A DNA stretch of 64,000 nt, taken from positions 3,410,001 through 3,474,000 of the forward strand of contig NC_050467.1 in the NCBI RefSeq assembly GCF_013373865.1, in the 5' to 3' direction. Below, in pieces: positions 24,908 through 36,336 of the stretch; within the stretch, counting starts at the first letter, position 1, and each line of letters starts with the position of its first letter. The DNA comes from Monomorium pharaonis (lineage: Eukaryota > Arthropoda > Insecta > Hymenoptera > Formicidae). The notes under the pieces are model-generated. The model made no database searches and was not told where the DNA came from. It saw only the letters and a program-made list of their open reading frames with translations. The position numbers and the translations under genes were made by a program.

Positions 24908-27900
24908 ACGCAGCCGCGCAAAACGTGACCGTGTGATTATACAATGAGCATTACGTCATCCGTGGTTTTCCATGTAGCGTTGCTGGAATCGTAACGTTTC
25001 TGTATGTTCACAAATCACAAAGCTCGCATTCTCTTTTTTTTCGCCAGTAATAACATGCATTTTTTATAAATAATATAACCATACATCGTAAAATTAAATT
25101 GATAAGTATAAGGTGAAATAAATAAAATTTCAAGTAAGATTATTTTCAATTAATATGTTTGCATGACATAAAACTCGAGACAAAGGATTGTATAAATTGA
25201 TGCTCTTGCATCTGCTGGAACATCTGTTGCAGTTTATGTTCCCGCTTTCCCAAAGTAATAGCTGTCGTTGACTAAACAAATCTGCGAAGCATTCAATTGT
25301 TTTAAAATTTTCGAATTTACATAAAATTAATTTTTTAAAAGTAAATTTGAATATCTTTTTAAATCTTTTTATTGTTTTTCACGTTCTTATTATAAACATA
25401 AATTATGTTTTCGTTATATTTTTATATTTATATATTTAATTATTCATCAGCTATTTTTTACTATCTGTCTGCATTATAGCATAATACAAATATAAAAAAT
25501 ATATACATATGTTTATACATATCATTAAAAAGTATTTATATTTAATGATTGATAAAATTACATTTCTCAGTTTTTGTGAGACAAGAAATGATATTACATT
25601 TACTTAATTGAGAAGTATAGATTTTAATAAGTAATATATCCAACCATGAGAAAAAGAGAGAGAAAGAGAAATTATTTCTCTTTTTGGGTCTATAAAAAAG
25701 AAGAAAAGAATTCTTAACGAACATGACAGATAGAGAGCAATGATTAAAGCCTTAGAAATAAGTCGATGGATTGGTGGATACGATTATCCGCGATGTCACT
25801 GAATAATAAGTGAAACAAGGTCAGCTCAATCTATTATATGGCTTCTTCGACGTTACATCATACAGAGATCCGATATCTTCCTGAATATTATTACTCTTAA
25901 AAATATTATAGTTATAAAAAAACTATAATTGGGCTAAAACAGTTATTCTCCCTTCACAAAGAAACTAATAAAACAAAAATTCATCAAATAATCAATCAAA
26001 ATCACATATAAATTTAAAACGTTGGTTTTAGGATAAAATAATTAATACAAATTCCTAATAAAAAATTGTCGTCAATGAGTTATATATAAAACATTCATAA
26101 CGTGCATTAAACTTTCTTAGTAATAATTTTAGACTAAAAATAAATAAAATTATTGCTGAGATAAATCTTATCAAAAATCAAGAATTTAATTTTAAAGAGC
26201 TCCCAGGATTCCTCTTTGCAATATTTTATAGAAATATGTTTTACAAGACATTTGTGTATATGTCAGAAAGAGCGATACTTCATCTAATTTGACAGAGTCC
26301 GACCATAATTTTCCAGAACCTGTAGCCACTTTCAAGGTTCGCAGCCTTGGTTTTCTTGGTTATACGAAACTTATATCAAGGGATCGAATAGTGCACCTTG
26401 TTTGTCGAAGAAAAGATCGAGGGTCTGCGTCGTGACGTTCTACTAAAACAAAGGCGTGCCACCCTTTATAGAGCAAGTAAAGCGACAAAGTTGCGTCGAT
26501 CCATTCTCGAAACAAAATTGCTTAGTAGTCGAGGCAGCTCTCCCGTCTTTATTCAACTCTCGTTACATTTAATCCCATTTCAAGACTGTGCTATATCTCA
26601 CCGATAAAATATTCCACTCGTCTCTTTCTTAACTTTTACCCGTATTTTCGATAGAACAGTTCATCTAATCAGTAAATTGTAGAAAGATGATTCTTCTAGA
26701 ATGTAAATTATGCGAATTTACGTACTTCTACGACGTTACTTTTTACGGCAAAAAATTATGCCCGATATATCTTGCAATATTTTAATTACAAAATAAAAAA
26801 TATAAAATTAATAAAAATACAAGACACTAACACGAATTAGACTAAAATCTAAACAAGATAGACGTGCAATAAAAAAAAGTCAAAAACTTAAAAACTGTCA
26901 ATAAATTAATTAAACTTAATTAACTTCCTGTTTTTATTCTATTTTGGATTTTATAATATTATGTTCTACATTTCATATATTCTTTTACGTTCTCTTTATT
27001 CTTTATTTTATTTTATAAAAACAACATATGCAGCAATGCAATTTCTTGCACATAAATAAACACTTTTTTAACTGCATTTCTTAGAACTTGTAAAATGGTT
27101 CTTGAGGATCAAGTGTCAATAAATAAAGCCTTTCAAATAGTAGTGGCACTCGTTCAGATTGTATAAAATGTAAACAGCTCCCGATAACACTAATCTTTTT
27201 AACAAATAACTACCAATTCATATTTATTTGTAAAAGTATCGAGATTCTTCTTAATATTATATCTAATTTATTTTCTATATATAAATCTGTGGGTATTTCT
27301 TGCAGTTTTCCTTTTCAAGAAATGCGAAAAATATTTTCCGAAAATATACACTAGAAATGATACGTGATATATTTTTATTTTTCAAAAAAAAATGGTTAAA
27401 AAACTGTTTTAAAAACTGAAATTTTTCACATTGATTATCATATGCATCACCGTCATTTTAAATGCAGTAACCCTAAAAAAGTACGATTAAATGGAGCAGA
27501 TCTTCGCAGGTATTGGTCTCGTGTATCTTCGTAAGTTTATCAGTCCCCGGCTGGCGTGAGAAGTGAAAAGCTCTCGGCTGGTCAAGGTCCCGGAGCTTGC
27601 GCACTGGGTGCTGGTTTCCCAGCACATATCCGAGGTGGGTGCGCTTTTTTTCCTTCCTCGCGACATACGGAGCGAGATACGGCCATCTACGAGAGCCGGC
27701 ACACAGAAATAGCCAGCGACGAACGCGCGTGTTTAGTTGCGTCGTGAAGGCGAAAGAGAAGAAAACTTATGTGCTATCGATCCCAAACGCTTGAGTCAAC
27801 TTCCTTTCCACAATCTGGAGCTTGCGAGTGAAGCTCGTCTCGGGTGAGGCACGCCCTGTCACGTCTACGGGACGCGTCGGTTTCTCGTCATGTGATTAAA

Positions 27901-28491
27901 CGATACTCGAACAAGCGTTTCTTGTATCGAAATCGGCGGAAGCATAATCCGAGCATTCTAAGAGCATGTGATGCTGCTGGAAATAAACGCGCGTCGTTCC
28001 AGATGCGTTTAACATCGAGGTACGGTTCATTTGGAAATATACCGTGGAAAGGAACTATTGTACGAGAATAATAATATAAAGTTCGAGAATGCAAATTGAT
28101 GTTAGCTGATGATGTAATATCATTGATATATTTGCTAAAAAATACTCAATTAAAGTTACGATTCACAGGGATTAAAATCTGTCGCTTCTTGCGAAAATAA
28201 ACTCGTCCAAGTTAATAGACAGGGCATAGTTAACAACTAAAGAATTAGAGCTAATGCAAATATAGATGTTGTACAATGTTAATTTTTCTCGGAAAGAACA
28301 TTCGGGAACAACATTTTTCACACAAGTTGAATATTCTAATGCTTTCCATCAACGTCACGAACATGGATCGTTTACTTTTCAGTATTAAGGAAACACCTGC
28401 ATGTTGTACGATTGCTCTCGAATTTTTCTTATCGAGGTCTATCCGCGGGATGACGAACGTCTCATCGATTGAGACGTGAATTCTCGCGGGG
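24908..28491. other. Spacer between the two InaF genes
   Basis: This is mostly very AT-rich sequence (about 25.0-27.4 kb) with no supported exon. Positions 27.5-28.08 kb are CpG-richer and are the best candidate for the promoter or a 5' UTR exon of the second InaF gene. Open frames there have no splice support. Confidence 0.4.
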
Positions 28492-29604
28492 ATGCAATTA
28501 CCACGAAAAATGAGCCACAACGTGATGGCGAGCATCGGTCGTACTCTGGGCAACCGCGACAACAAACCGTCGGCACCTAACGAAGTCCGTTTCGCTGGTG
28601 AAGAACGAAAGGATAAGCTCTATGAACCAAAGCACAAACAGAAGTTGATACGAGTATTGACGGTGGTTGCGTATGTCATATTTGTTAGTTTGGCTGCTAT
28701 ACTGCTCTCCTTGTATTACACCTTTGTTTGGAATCCTAAGGATCAAGCGATTAGGAAGGTGAGAGTCGACAAGCCGGAGTGCGTGAAGCCTCCTTCCTTC
28801 GACTCCTCCACAATGCCACCGATTCCCAACGGTAAAAGTGTTAAATTATGTTAAAACATAAAAGGGGGCACGAGTATTTTTTGCAGCTAAAAATCACGAA
28901 AGTTCTTTAAATGAAAAAATTAATACAAACCATTGCAACACAAACCTTCATTGATTTCACTCTAATAAATGAGAAAAATTTTACAGAATTATAGTTTAAA
29001 TACTACGGAAATTTAATTGCGAAAGATATATCGTAGCATTTTTATAATCTATAATAAATTTCAAAAACTCTAGAAGCCCTGAAAAGTTAGAAATTCTAAT
29101 ATAACAAAAATGTTAAATTTAATTTTTTTTAATTTCTACGCTATAAATAATTTTATGTATAAATGTCTCGTGAAGTATTAATCATATAAAGTTCAAATAA
29201 TATAAATACCGTCGAAATAAAAAAATATGTTGAAATATCGATGTAAATGTAACATTTATCTCGTAAAAATGTTTTATAAAAAATTAATAGTAATACAACT
29301 AAATTAATTATATATTAGTATCTAATTTGTTTTGAATACTTCGTTGCAATTATCTCTACAATTCAATATTATTTTTCTTACAGAGACACAAATCGAAAGG
29401 ATGACCGCAAGATCTACGACGATAGATAACAAACAGCTGGAAGAAATTAATTTACCGACAACACAACAACAAAAAAGTTTCTCAGAAATCATCACAGAAA
29501 CTGCGAACGTCAAGGAAACAGCTGTAGAACTCACGTCAATATCGACAACGCGGGATTATCATAATTTCACTAGCATTACGAACGGAGATGATAGCGTTAC
29601 ATAA
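28492..29604 (+). CDS. InaF-motif membrane protein, second tandem copy
   Basis: Two exons, 28492-28831 and 29384-29604, join in phase (1/2) to give 186 residues. Residues 51-82 (KLIRVLTVVAYVIFVSLAAI, then LLSLYYTFVWNP) are a close InaF motif, matching better than the upstream copy the INAFM-type consensus (Y...VSLAA.LL..YY...W.P). The 50-residue N-terminus is polar. The tail is short, with a Pro-rich stretch followed by Ser/Thr/Glu-rich sequence. The first ATG (28492) was used; ATGs at 28510 and 28525 are alternatives. An AATAAA at 29641-29646, 37 bases after the stop, fits the 3' end. It is likely a single-pass TRP-channel accessory protein by family. The same orientation and motif as the gene at 23594 indicate tandem paralogues. 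Confidence 0.8.
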
Positions 29605-30525
29605 GCGAATATCAGATTTTTCACACCTTGTGTTGAAAGTAATAAAGTGAAAGAAAATAAAACTATAGTAATCACTGATAGAGTATCAATACCTATTAGT
29701 ACATATAGAGAAGCAGTTCTTCCAGTTCTTTATGGACAGAGAACGTTATTTAGAAATATTGATCTGAATTTGCCAAATAAGAAACCTGTATAGAAACTAC
29801 TTTTCGAGACAGATAGAAAAACTAGACACATTAAAATAATTTAAGTAAATATACTTGTTTATAGAATAACATGGACGACACTATCGCAAACATGATAGAA
29901 GAAATCAATAATAATGATAAGTAACGGAATTATAGATAAAATTATATTCTATATCGCAAACTTTATCTTTCTTATAAATTATATGAAACAAATTTTGTAT
30001 GTCCGTTGAGTGACGACTAGATTATAAATGTAACTTTTATAAAAGATCAATTGTTTAGATTTTTTTTCTCAGTTATGTTCAGTATATGAATGCTTAGAAA
30101 GATACTCGAGAATATTTTTGTAATTATTAGTATTGAAAATAGAAGTATGTGCAGTACAATCATCTCTATATAATAGAAAGATTCATTACAATTCTAACAC
30201 GTTTGTGATTATTATAAAATTCATCCGATAAATGTTTTATGTAAGTTTTATATGATTAAAATAAAGATCCAATATGTAATAAAGTAATTATTTACATTTT
30301 ATTTACAAAATAATTTATTTATCTACGATAAGTGATAAGTTTTATAAAATTAGATTTTATTGCAGTAATTAAATTAAATAAATAAATGTAATTTAATTTA
30401 TTTGTTTAATTATTTAAAATAGGCAAAAAAGGGAAGTCGATATTGTAATTGGTGCGCAGTAAATTACTTTAATTATTTGTACGTGTTATATACACATACA
30501 TGTATATAGGAAAAGAATTCAAGTC
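29605..30525. other. Convergent intergenic spacer
   Basis: This AT-rich spacer lies between the second InaF gene (+) and UTP25 (-). It contains the AATAAA at 29641 and presumably the UTP25 3' UTR. No gene is seen. Confidence 0.4.
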
Positions 30526-32865
30526 TCAACATTTAATTGTGTATACTTTAGATTCTGATTCTATCATTTTAGCGGCTCTATTCTGACCGACTATTTGAGC
30601 AAGCATTAGAGCATCGAACTTATTGTAAATGACAGTCACCGACATATTGAACTCCGTGCCAGACCTTGGATTCTGATATAGATTATCCATCAGGTTACAC
30701 ATTTCGCTGTAGAAGTGCGGATATGTAGGCAATTGATAGAATATGAGGTGACGGATACCCTTTATCCTCGTTCTGCGCCAGAAATGCCAACGTTCCGTGT
30801 AGAGGAGAAAATGTGCATCGCTGTGAAAGAACATATCTCTCGCTCGGGCGACCTTTCGATCCTCGGTGTATTCGCTGATCATCGTGAAACTCATCTTCTC
30901 CTTCATCATGCGGTTCCGTAGATATACGAAATCGAAGTAGCACGGCACGTAGATTAGCGTGTGATTATATATAGGATCCGTGTACCGAGGTAATATCTCT
31001 TTCAGGAAGAAATCCAGCCTGTTGTCGATAGCCTGACAAAGATCGGAAGCGTCAAATCTATAGAACACCTGTGGAACTTTGATAGTCACGTCGCGAATCG
31101 AACCCGGCTCTAACGCATTCGCTACTTTCACTTGGCCGGCGTAGTTAAAGCATTTCTTGCTCAACAGCGTGTTTATATACGGTGTTTCGATACTAGAGAA
31201 GATCAACGTCTGTCGATAATATTTCGTCCAGCCGTTTACGCACCAACTTCTAAGACGGGAGTAATCAATATCGTGGGACTTTTTGGGTTGCAGATGCACG
31301 TAATCCAACACTTGATACAGATGATCCCAGTTCTGCATGAGAACTACGTCAATCTGGTCCATAATCAACAATTCTATGGACGATAGAAAGTCATAATCTC
31401 GCACCGCTTCGCCTTCTGCACCTATTACTCTCCTGAGGCCCAATGGGGAACCGATTAAAATGTCGGAAGAGTAGAAATTCGTGTATAACTTAAGGGTCTT
31501 CTTAGTAAGCGCCATGCCTATCTTGAATTTGTCATCAAGATTTCCTTGCAATGTCATTTTATAATCTTCTGGTTTAGGATTCTTTTTGGGCATCGCCAAC
31601 TCATTTCCAGTAAAATCTTCCATAAACCGCAGCTTGTTGACGACAGAACCGCCTTTATCTTCCCCAAATAAGATTGAGATAAACATCTCGACTATCTTCA
31701 AGCAAGTATGCTTAAATGGCACTATTATGAGTACCTTGGGCCTCACTAAACCCTGATCCTTGTATTCATCTGGAACCTCTCCCATACCATTACGATTAGA
31801 CTTTGCTAACTTTGCAGTGTGATGTAGTATTTTTGTTCGAGTCTTCAGCACATGATTTATTACATGTAAACAATAGACGAATCGTATCTCGTCAGCATTA
31901 GAAAATGTTCTTCCAGGATAATACAAGTCTTGATAATTATTTATCACTGAAAACAGTTCTCTCTGAAGAGGAGTCATAGGTATGGAATCTTTCTCTCCAA
32001 TATTTTTTACGTTATTAAAATTAGCTTTGATTAAATTATTCTGAATTTGTAATTTTACATGTAATTTGTTCCAGTCAACATCCTCTATCAGAGTTGGAAC
32101 CTTACCATAATTTGTATATTGTTTCTCACCATCATCCAAGAGCTTTTTTACTTTTGTTGCTTTATTGTTTGGATCAACAGCTGGTTTTGGAATTTGACAT
32201 ACCAGATTTCCCAGTGTGGGCCACAATAACGTTGTAGTTTCTATATTTGGTGGCGTTGCAGAGACTGCTTTATACAGTTCATCATCCATATCATTGCGTA
32301 AATGCAAAGAGAACGGATCTCTCAAATGACCAATGTCCTCCTGGGCAGTCTCAGCATCTTCATAGTCATCCACTTTTGTGCGAACTGTAATCTCTTCATT
32401 CTGATCAGAAGATTCATCGTTTGCTTCAGATTCTTCACTCTTTTCTTCTTTAATGTGCCTTTTCATTCCTTCTATTCCTTTCTTCTTTCTTTTCTTCCTA
32501 TCCTTATCTGTTTCATCTTTTTTCTGTGTGTTGGAATCTTCGTTTTCACTCTCCGAACTAGTCACAATTGATTTTTTTAGTTTATTCACTAAATTTTTGT
32601 GTTTGTAGCCAGATAACTTGGATAAATAGAGTAACCAATGATCTACCTCTTCCTCTTCAGAACTATCAGTCTCTTCGAGTCGCTGACGTATTTTCTCCTC
32701 TTCCGCTATTCGCCTACGAGCCTCAATCTCATCATTTTTTGCTTTACGCTCTTTCACATAAGAGGCATTCCGAAAGTCGAACTTTTCCTTTTTCGTCTTC
32801 GGTCGCTTTTGTGTGTTACGTTCGTTAAACTTTCTTTTCTTACCACGCTTTCCCATTGGAGCCAT
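30526..32865 (-). CDS. UTP25: U3 snoRNA-associated protein 25 (DIEXF/UTP25)
   Basis: UTP25 is a nucleolar component of the small-subunit processome needed for early 18S rRNA processing. One uninterrupted frame encodes 779 residues, close to the roughly 756 of human DIEXF. Residues 1-190 are a highly charged Lys/Glu region with Ser-Glu tracts typical of nucleolar proteins. The remainder is the conserved UTP25 domain, a degenerate DEAD-helicase fold without the ATPase motifs. Recognisable family blocks include DILIGSPLGLRR, LLIMDQIDVVLMQNWDHL, RQTLIFSS, LIYVPCYFDFVYLRN, and near the C-terminus RHLIFYQLPTYPHFYSE. ATG1 (MAPMGKRGKKRK) was chosen; Met4 is possible. It has no intron, unlike its neighbours. 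Confidence 0.93.
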   Translation of the reverse strand: MAPMGKRGKKRKFNERNTQKRPKTKKEKFDFRNASYVKERKAKNDEIEARRRIAEEEKIRQRLEETDSSEEEEVDHWLLYLSKLSGYKHKNLVNKLKKSIVTSSESENEDSNTQKKDETDKDRKKRKKKGIEGMKRHIKEEKSEESEANDESSDQNEEITVRTKVDDYEDAETAQEDIGHLRDPFSLHLRNDMDDELYKAVSATPPNIETTTLLWPTLGNLVCQIPKPAVDPNNKATKVKKLLDDGEKQYTNYGKVPTLIEDVDWNKLHVKLQIQNNLIKANFNNVKNIGEKDSIPMTPLQRELFSVINNYQDLYYPGRTFSNADEIRFVYCLHVINHVLKTRTKILHHTAKLAKSNRNGMGEVPDEYKDQGLVRPKVLIIVPFKHTCLKIVEMFISILFGEDKGGSVVNKLRFMEDFTGNELAMPKKNPKPEDYKMTLQGNLDDKFKIGMALTKKTLKLYTNFYSSDILIGSPLGLRRVIGAEGEAVRDYDFLSSIELLIMDQIDVVLMQNWDHLYQVLDYVHLQPKKSHDIDYSRLRSWCVNGWTKYYRQTLIFSSIETPYINTLLSKKCFNYAGQVKVANALEPGSIRDVTIKVPQVFYRFDASDLCQAIDNRLDFFLKEILPRYTDPIYNHTLIYVPCYFDFVYLRNRMMKEKMSFTMISEYTEDRKVARARDMFFHSDAHFLLYTERWHFWRRTRIKGIRHLIFYQLPTYPHFYSEMCNLMDNLYQNPRSGTEFNMSVTVIYNKFDALMLAQIVGQNRAAKMIESESKVYTIKC

Positions 32866-33582
32866 CGGGACGATGCAATTGTGATTTCATCTACACACGT
32901 GTATTGCTACTGGATTGACAAGAGAAAAAGAGAAAAAGATAAAATTGGGTAGCCAAATTAATTTAAAAGGTACCGGCATGACAGTACAACTTGCGTTTAA
33001 TTTTTTTATTGTAAAAAATTTTGTTTTTAGTAAATATACTGTTAATCTACGAGCAACATATAATAAGAAATGGCACGATAACCAACTTAACCTATAACAT
33101 AACTACTCATATTTAATTATTATTAAGAAATGATTGAGTTGTAAGATTTTAAGTTAAATAAATCATTTTTATGAACCTACCGTTAAAAATATCCAAAAAT
33201 TTGGATAATTAGTTACATACTTCTGTTTCCATATACATAAACTCACGTGCACACGATTTCATGTGCTGTAGCTGTTTGCAATCGACTCGTTCATATCGAG
33301 AGGAATGGCTACGATTATATACTACTATGCGCAGCTATGTTCACGCCGATGTACCTTCGACACCGTTTGATGACGTATCAATGCTTCAATAGCAAAATTG
33401 ATGTCGATATAAAATAAATTTCCCTTTTAATATTCTTAAACAATATAAATCCTATGGCTATTTCGAATAATAACATAGTATTACATTCCCGATTTTATCT
33501 TATTCAGAAGGAAACTTAATTAAATTATACCGTACAATTGTTTTATCCTTCGGGATCGATTGATGCGGTCAATAAAACAATT

Positions 33583-33692
33583 CCCAGTGAGAAATAGTAC
33601 ATCGAATCGACATTGATTCGACATCGAAATCATCATTTCGATGTCGATTCGACGTCGAATTGATGTCGAATTCATTATCGTTTCTCGCTGGG
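33583..33692. mobile_element. Short inverted-repeat element (MITE-like), 110 bp
   Basis: The ends are CCCAGTGAGAAA and TTTCTCGCTGGG, inverted with one mismatch in twelve. The interior consists of overlapping ATTCGACATCGA / TCGATGTCGAAT words, including a near-perfect hairpin across TCGACATCGAAATC-ATCA-TTTCGATGTCGA. There is no coding capacity. I could not define a target duplication with confidence, so the superfamily is open. Confidence 0.5.
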
Positions 33693-33900
33693 TTATTAAT
33701 TCGATTGTCTTTAAAAAGGGAAGACATCAACAATCACAAATAAATTCGATTAACTGACATAACTTTCATGATAGAATACAGAAAACTCACCATCCAAGCA
33801 GAGTTCGGTTCACCTTTGCGCCAAAAATCCAGATTCCTGCAACAGGTTCCAAGGTGTCGTACGAAAATGGCATTCTTCCATCGACGACTAAAATGTTCAA

Positions 33901-33964
33901 CGGCACTCATGTTATTGGCACTCGCGTTTATCGGCACTCGCGTTCATTAGCACTCGCGTTTAGA
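33901..33964. repeat. Four-copy tandem repeat, 15-16 bp unit
   Basis: The unit GGCACTCGCGTT-TATC recurs four times: the first copy reads CACTCATGTT and the last begins AGCACTCG. This is a small minisatellite in the UTP25/WDR20 spacer. Confidence 0.6.
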
Positions 33965-34793
33965 TTCACACGAACGATCCAGGAGAACGCGATTCCGTCG
34001 ACACAATTCGTGATCCGAAATCTCCAACGAGTGAGATTCGAACGCGGCAGGACGCGCGCAACATTAACGGAAATGGTCCGTTCACGTAAAACCGGAAAAG
34101 ACTCGCGCCCCGGTACAATGGCCGCGGGATCACGTGATTACGCGCGGGGCAATTCAAATTGAATTGAAGTGGCATAAAGCGTGTTTGGTGTGGACTGCAG
34201 AAAGTTTCACTTTCAGTATTGTGTGAGAAAAATAAATGGATTAGAATTGAAAAAGGAAAACTAATTTTGATAAATCTGTGTAATAAATTTAAAAAAAAAT
34301 AAAAAAAACTGATCAAAACCTGTTCAGGCCTATTTGTACCAATATAATTTAATTAAAATTTTAGTTTAACTTATTATTTTTCTAATTTAAGAACTGAAAA
34401 AAGATAAGAGGAGTAAATTAAATCAAGTTTAGAATTAAGCTATACATATTATGCAAATGAGCCTTAGAGTTTTCTTTGTGTTTGTATGTAAATACTGAAT
34501 ATCAAAGAACTATACTTTTGACAATTTAATTTTTTATAAATTAAAAATTTTAATTCTTAATGAATGCAATTTAATTCTTAATAAATATACTTCTGAATCT
34601 CGACTTATGCAAAAATTAAAATAAATAGGAAAAAATAAACAAATGTGAATAAGTTGCAAAGACGACACTTAATTTTAGAAGTTAGTAATGTTTAATTACG
34701 CAAAAAGAAACTTGCACGAAGAAAATACTTCTAATTTACATTCCACGTTACTCTAAAGATCAGTTTTGCCGAGGTAGTTAAAATTAATTATGC

Positions 34794-35008
34794 TCAGCTA
34801 GACCTTCCGTCGAGATTATAACTGCTATGTAAGTAGGACGCGTGCGACCCAGAAAGAGACGCAAGATCAGCTAAATTGGAGTCAATCGACGCGTTGACGA
34901 AACCCGCACTTGACTGCACTTGACTTGCATGCAACGCATCGCGTAGCTGCGCGAAGTAATTATCTACCTCCGTAATTATCCTTAACGAATTCAATTCCGC
35001 GGCGTTCA
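34794..35008 (-). other. Possible orphan terminal exon
   Basis: An open frame of about 71 codons reads ELNSLRIITEVDNYFAQLRD then a Ser/Ala-rich tail ending LDGRSS and stop. The composition is protein-like and it is preceded by an in-frame stop and a weak possible acceptor (GTGAG). There is no ATG, no partner exon that I could join in phase, and no homology that I recognise. It may be chance. Confidence 0.2.
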
Positions 35009-35925
35009 AATCTCACGTCGACGAATTCGTTGGTCGCGCAACAAGAAAGTTTGGCGGGCTAATTGACGGGAGAAGGGAAAGAGAGCGAGAGAAAGGGAAA
35101 GGAAAAACGTCGATTCGAAAACAGAATTTATCGTTCGAAATCGAACGCGGAGGATCTCTTGGCGCAGCCGTTCGCCTCGCGCGAACAACGACGGCGACAA
35201 CGACGCCATGGCATCGTGTACAGGAAGGGGAGGCATGCAGGAAAGAGCGAAATTAATTGACCCTTCGCTCATGCTTGTTTACAAAATATCCGGTCCTTAA
35301 TAGGGCTCGCGCGAGCCGCGGTGTATAGAGGCGGATGACTGTCGACTTCGCTGCGCGCGCATTGGCGACACCGCGGCTCTCAGTGCCGTACGAAGAGAGC
35401 ACGTAACGTCCCTTCACTATTACAAATTTACAATACGCGTAAATGTAAACGATGCTGCAGCACCTGAATAAATAATTCTTAAACAACGCTCAAGCAAATT
35501 TATATCTCATAAGTTTTATATTTCTTTACATCTTGGCTTATTTTTTATTCAATTTCCGTTTAAATTCCTTGCAATTTAGATTTTTTACGCGTGGGGCAGC
35601 AGCGAATACAACGCGAACCTGAGAACGCGAGCCGCCCGCCGCCACTGGTTCGGCGAGCGTACTACGCGAGCAGAGCAGTTTCGTATGGTTTCGTACTTTC
35701 GTAGTAGTATTTCGGGCGCTCTTATCCGCGTTCGCGCGCCGTCGTGCGAGACGAGAAGGGACAAGGCGAGAGAGGAAGGAGACGGAGCCACGGAGCTAAG
35801 CCCACAGCCACAGGCGGCCGGCGAGAGTTCGAGAAAGACGTTTAACCGAGGGTTTTCCGCGGGGTCGTCCGCACAGTTTCCCGGCGTGGCTCTGCCAATC
35901 GTCGTGGCCGACGACGACGACGACT

Positions 35926-35960
<35 letters not shown>

Positions 35961-36243
35961 GGCCGGCCCCGCCGGCGGAGCAGCTCGCTTCGCGCGCGTC
36001 AAGTTGCCTGCTGCGAACGGGCGCACGAGCGAGGGGAGCCACGCGCGAGCGACGGCGAAGGAGTCGGGGACGACGACGGCGATCGGCGAACGGCGGTGGC
36101 GGCGGCGGCGACGACGCACGGACGTTCCGCACGATTGGTCGTCGTGGGACTGTGCTCGGTGGTGGTCGACACGGTGGTGGAGTAACGGTGGCGTGCCAGA
36201 AAGAACGAAGGCGGCCTACGTGCGATATTTCCCTGCGTGTCTG

Positions 36244-36336
36244 ATGAGCTCCTCTACCGCGCCGCTGCTGCTGCTGTTGCTGCTGCTGCTGGTAAGATGG
36301 CTGTGCAGCTGGATGGAGGAGGGAAGGAGGACCTGA
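36244..36336 (+). promoter_or_regulatory. Upstream open reading frame overlapping the WDR20 start
   Basis: An ATG at 36244 opens a 30-codon frame, out of frame with WDR20, encoding a run of nine consecutive Leu from a CTG repeat. It terminates at 36336, after the WDR20 ATG at 36297. If the mRNA starts upstream of 36244, ribosomes translating it would pass the main start, so it could lower WDR20 output. This is inferred from sequence only; a transcription start between 36244 and 36297 would remove it. Confidence 0.5.

Larger units (their letters stand above)
32866..36243. other. Intergenic region and CpG-rich WDR20 promoter
   Basis: The divergent interval between UTP25 (-) and WDR20 (+). It holds an inverted-repeat element (33583-33692), a short tandem repeat (33901-33964), a possible orphan exon on - (34794-35009) and a CpG-dense block from about 35.58 kb into WDR20 exon 1. 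Within that block (GAC)n runs span about 35909-35957. The dense CpG segment is best read as WDR20 promoter plus 5' UTR. Confidence 0.5.

Noticed and set aside
31080..31110. T-loop-like GGTTCGA sequence on the minus strand
   Set aside because: It lies inside the conserved UTP25 reading frame and the surrounding bases do not fold into a tRNA cloverleaf.
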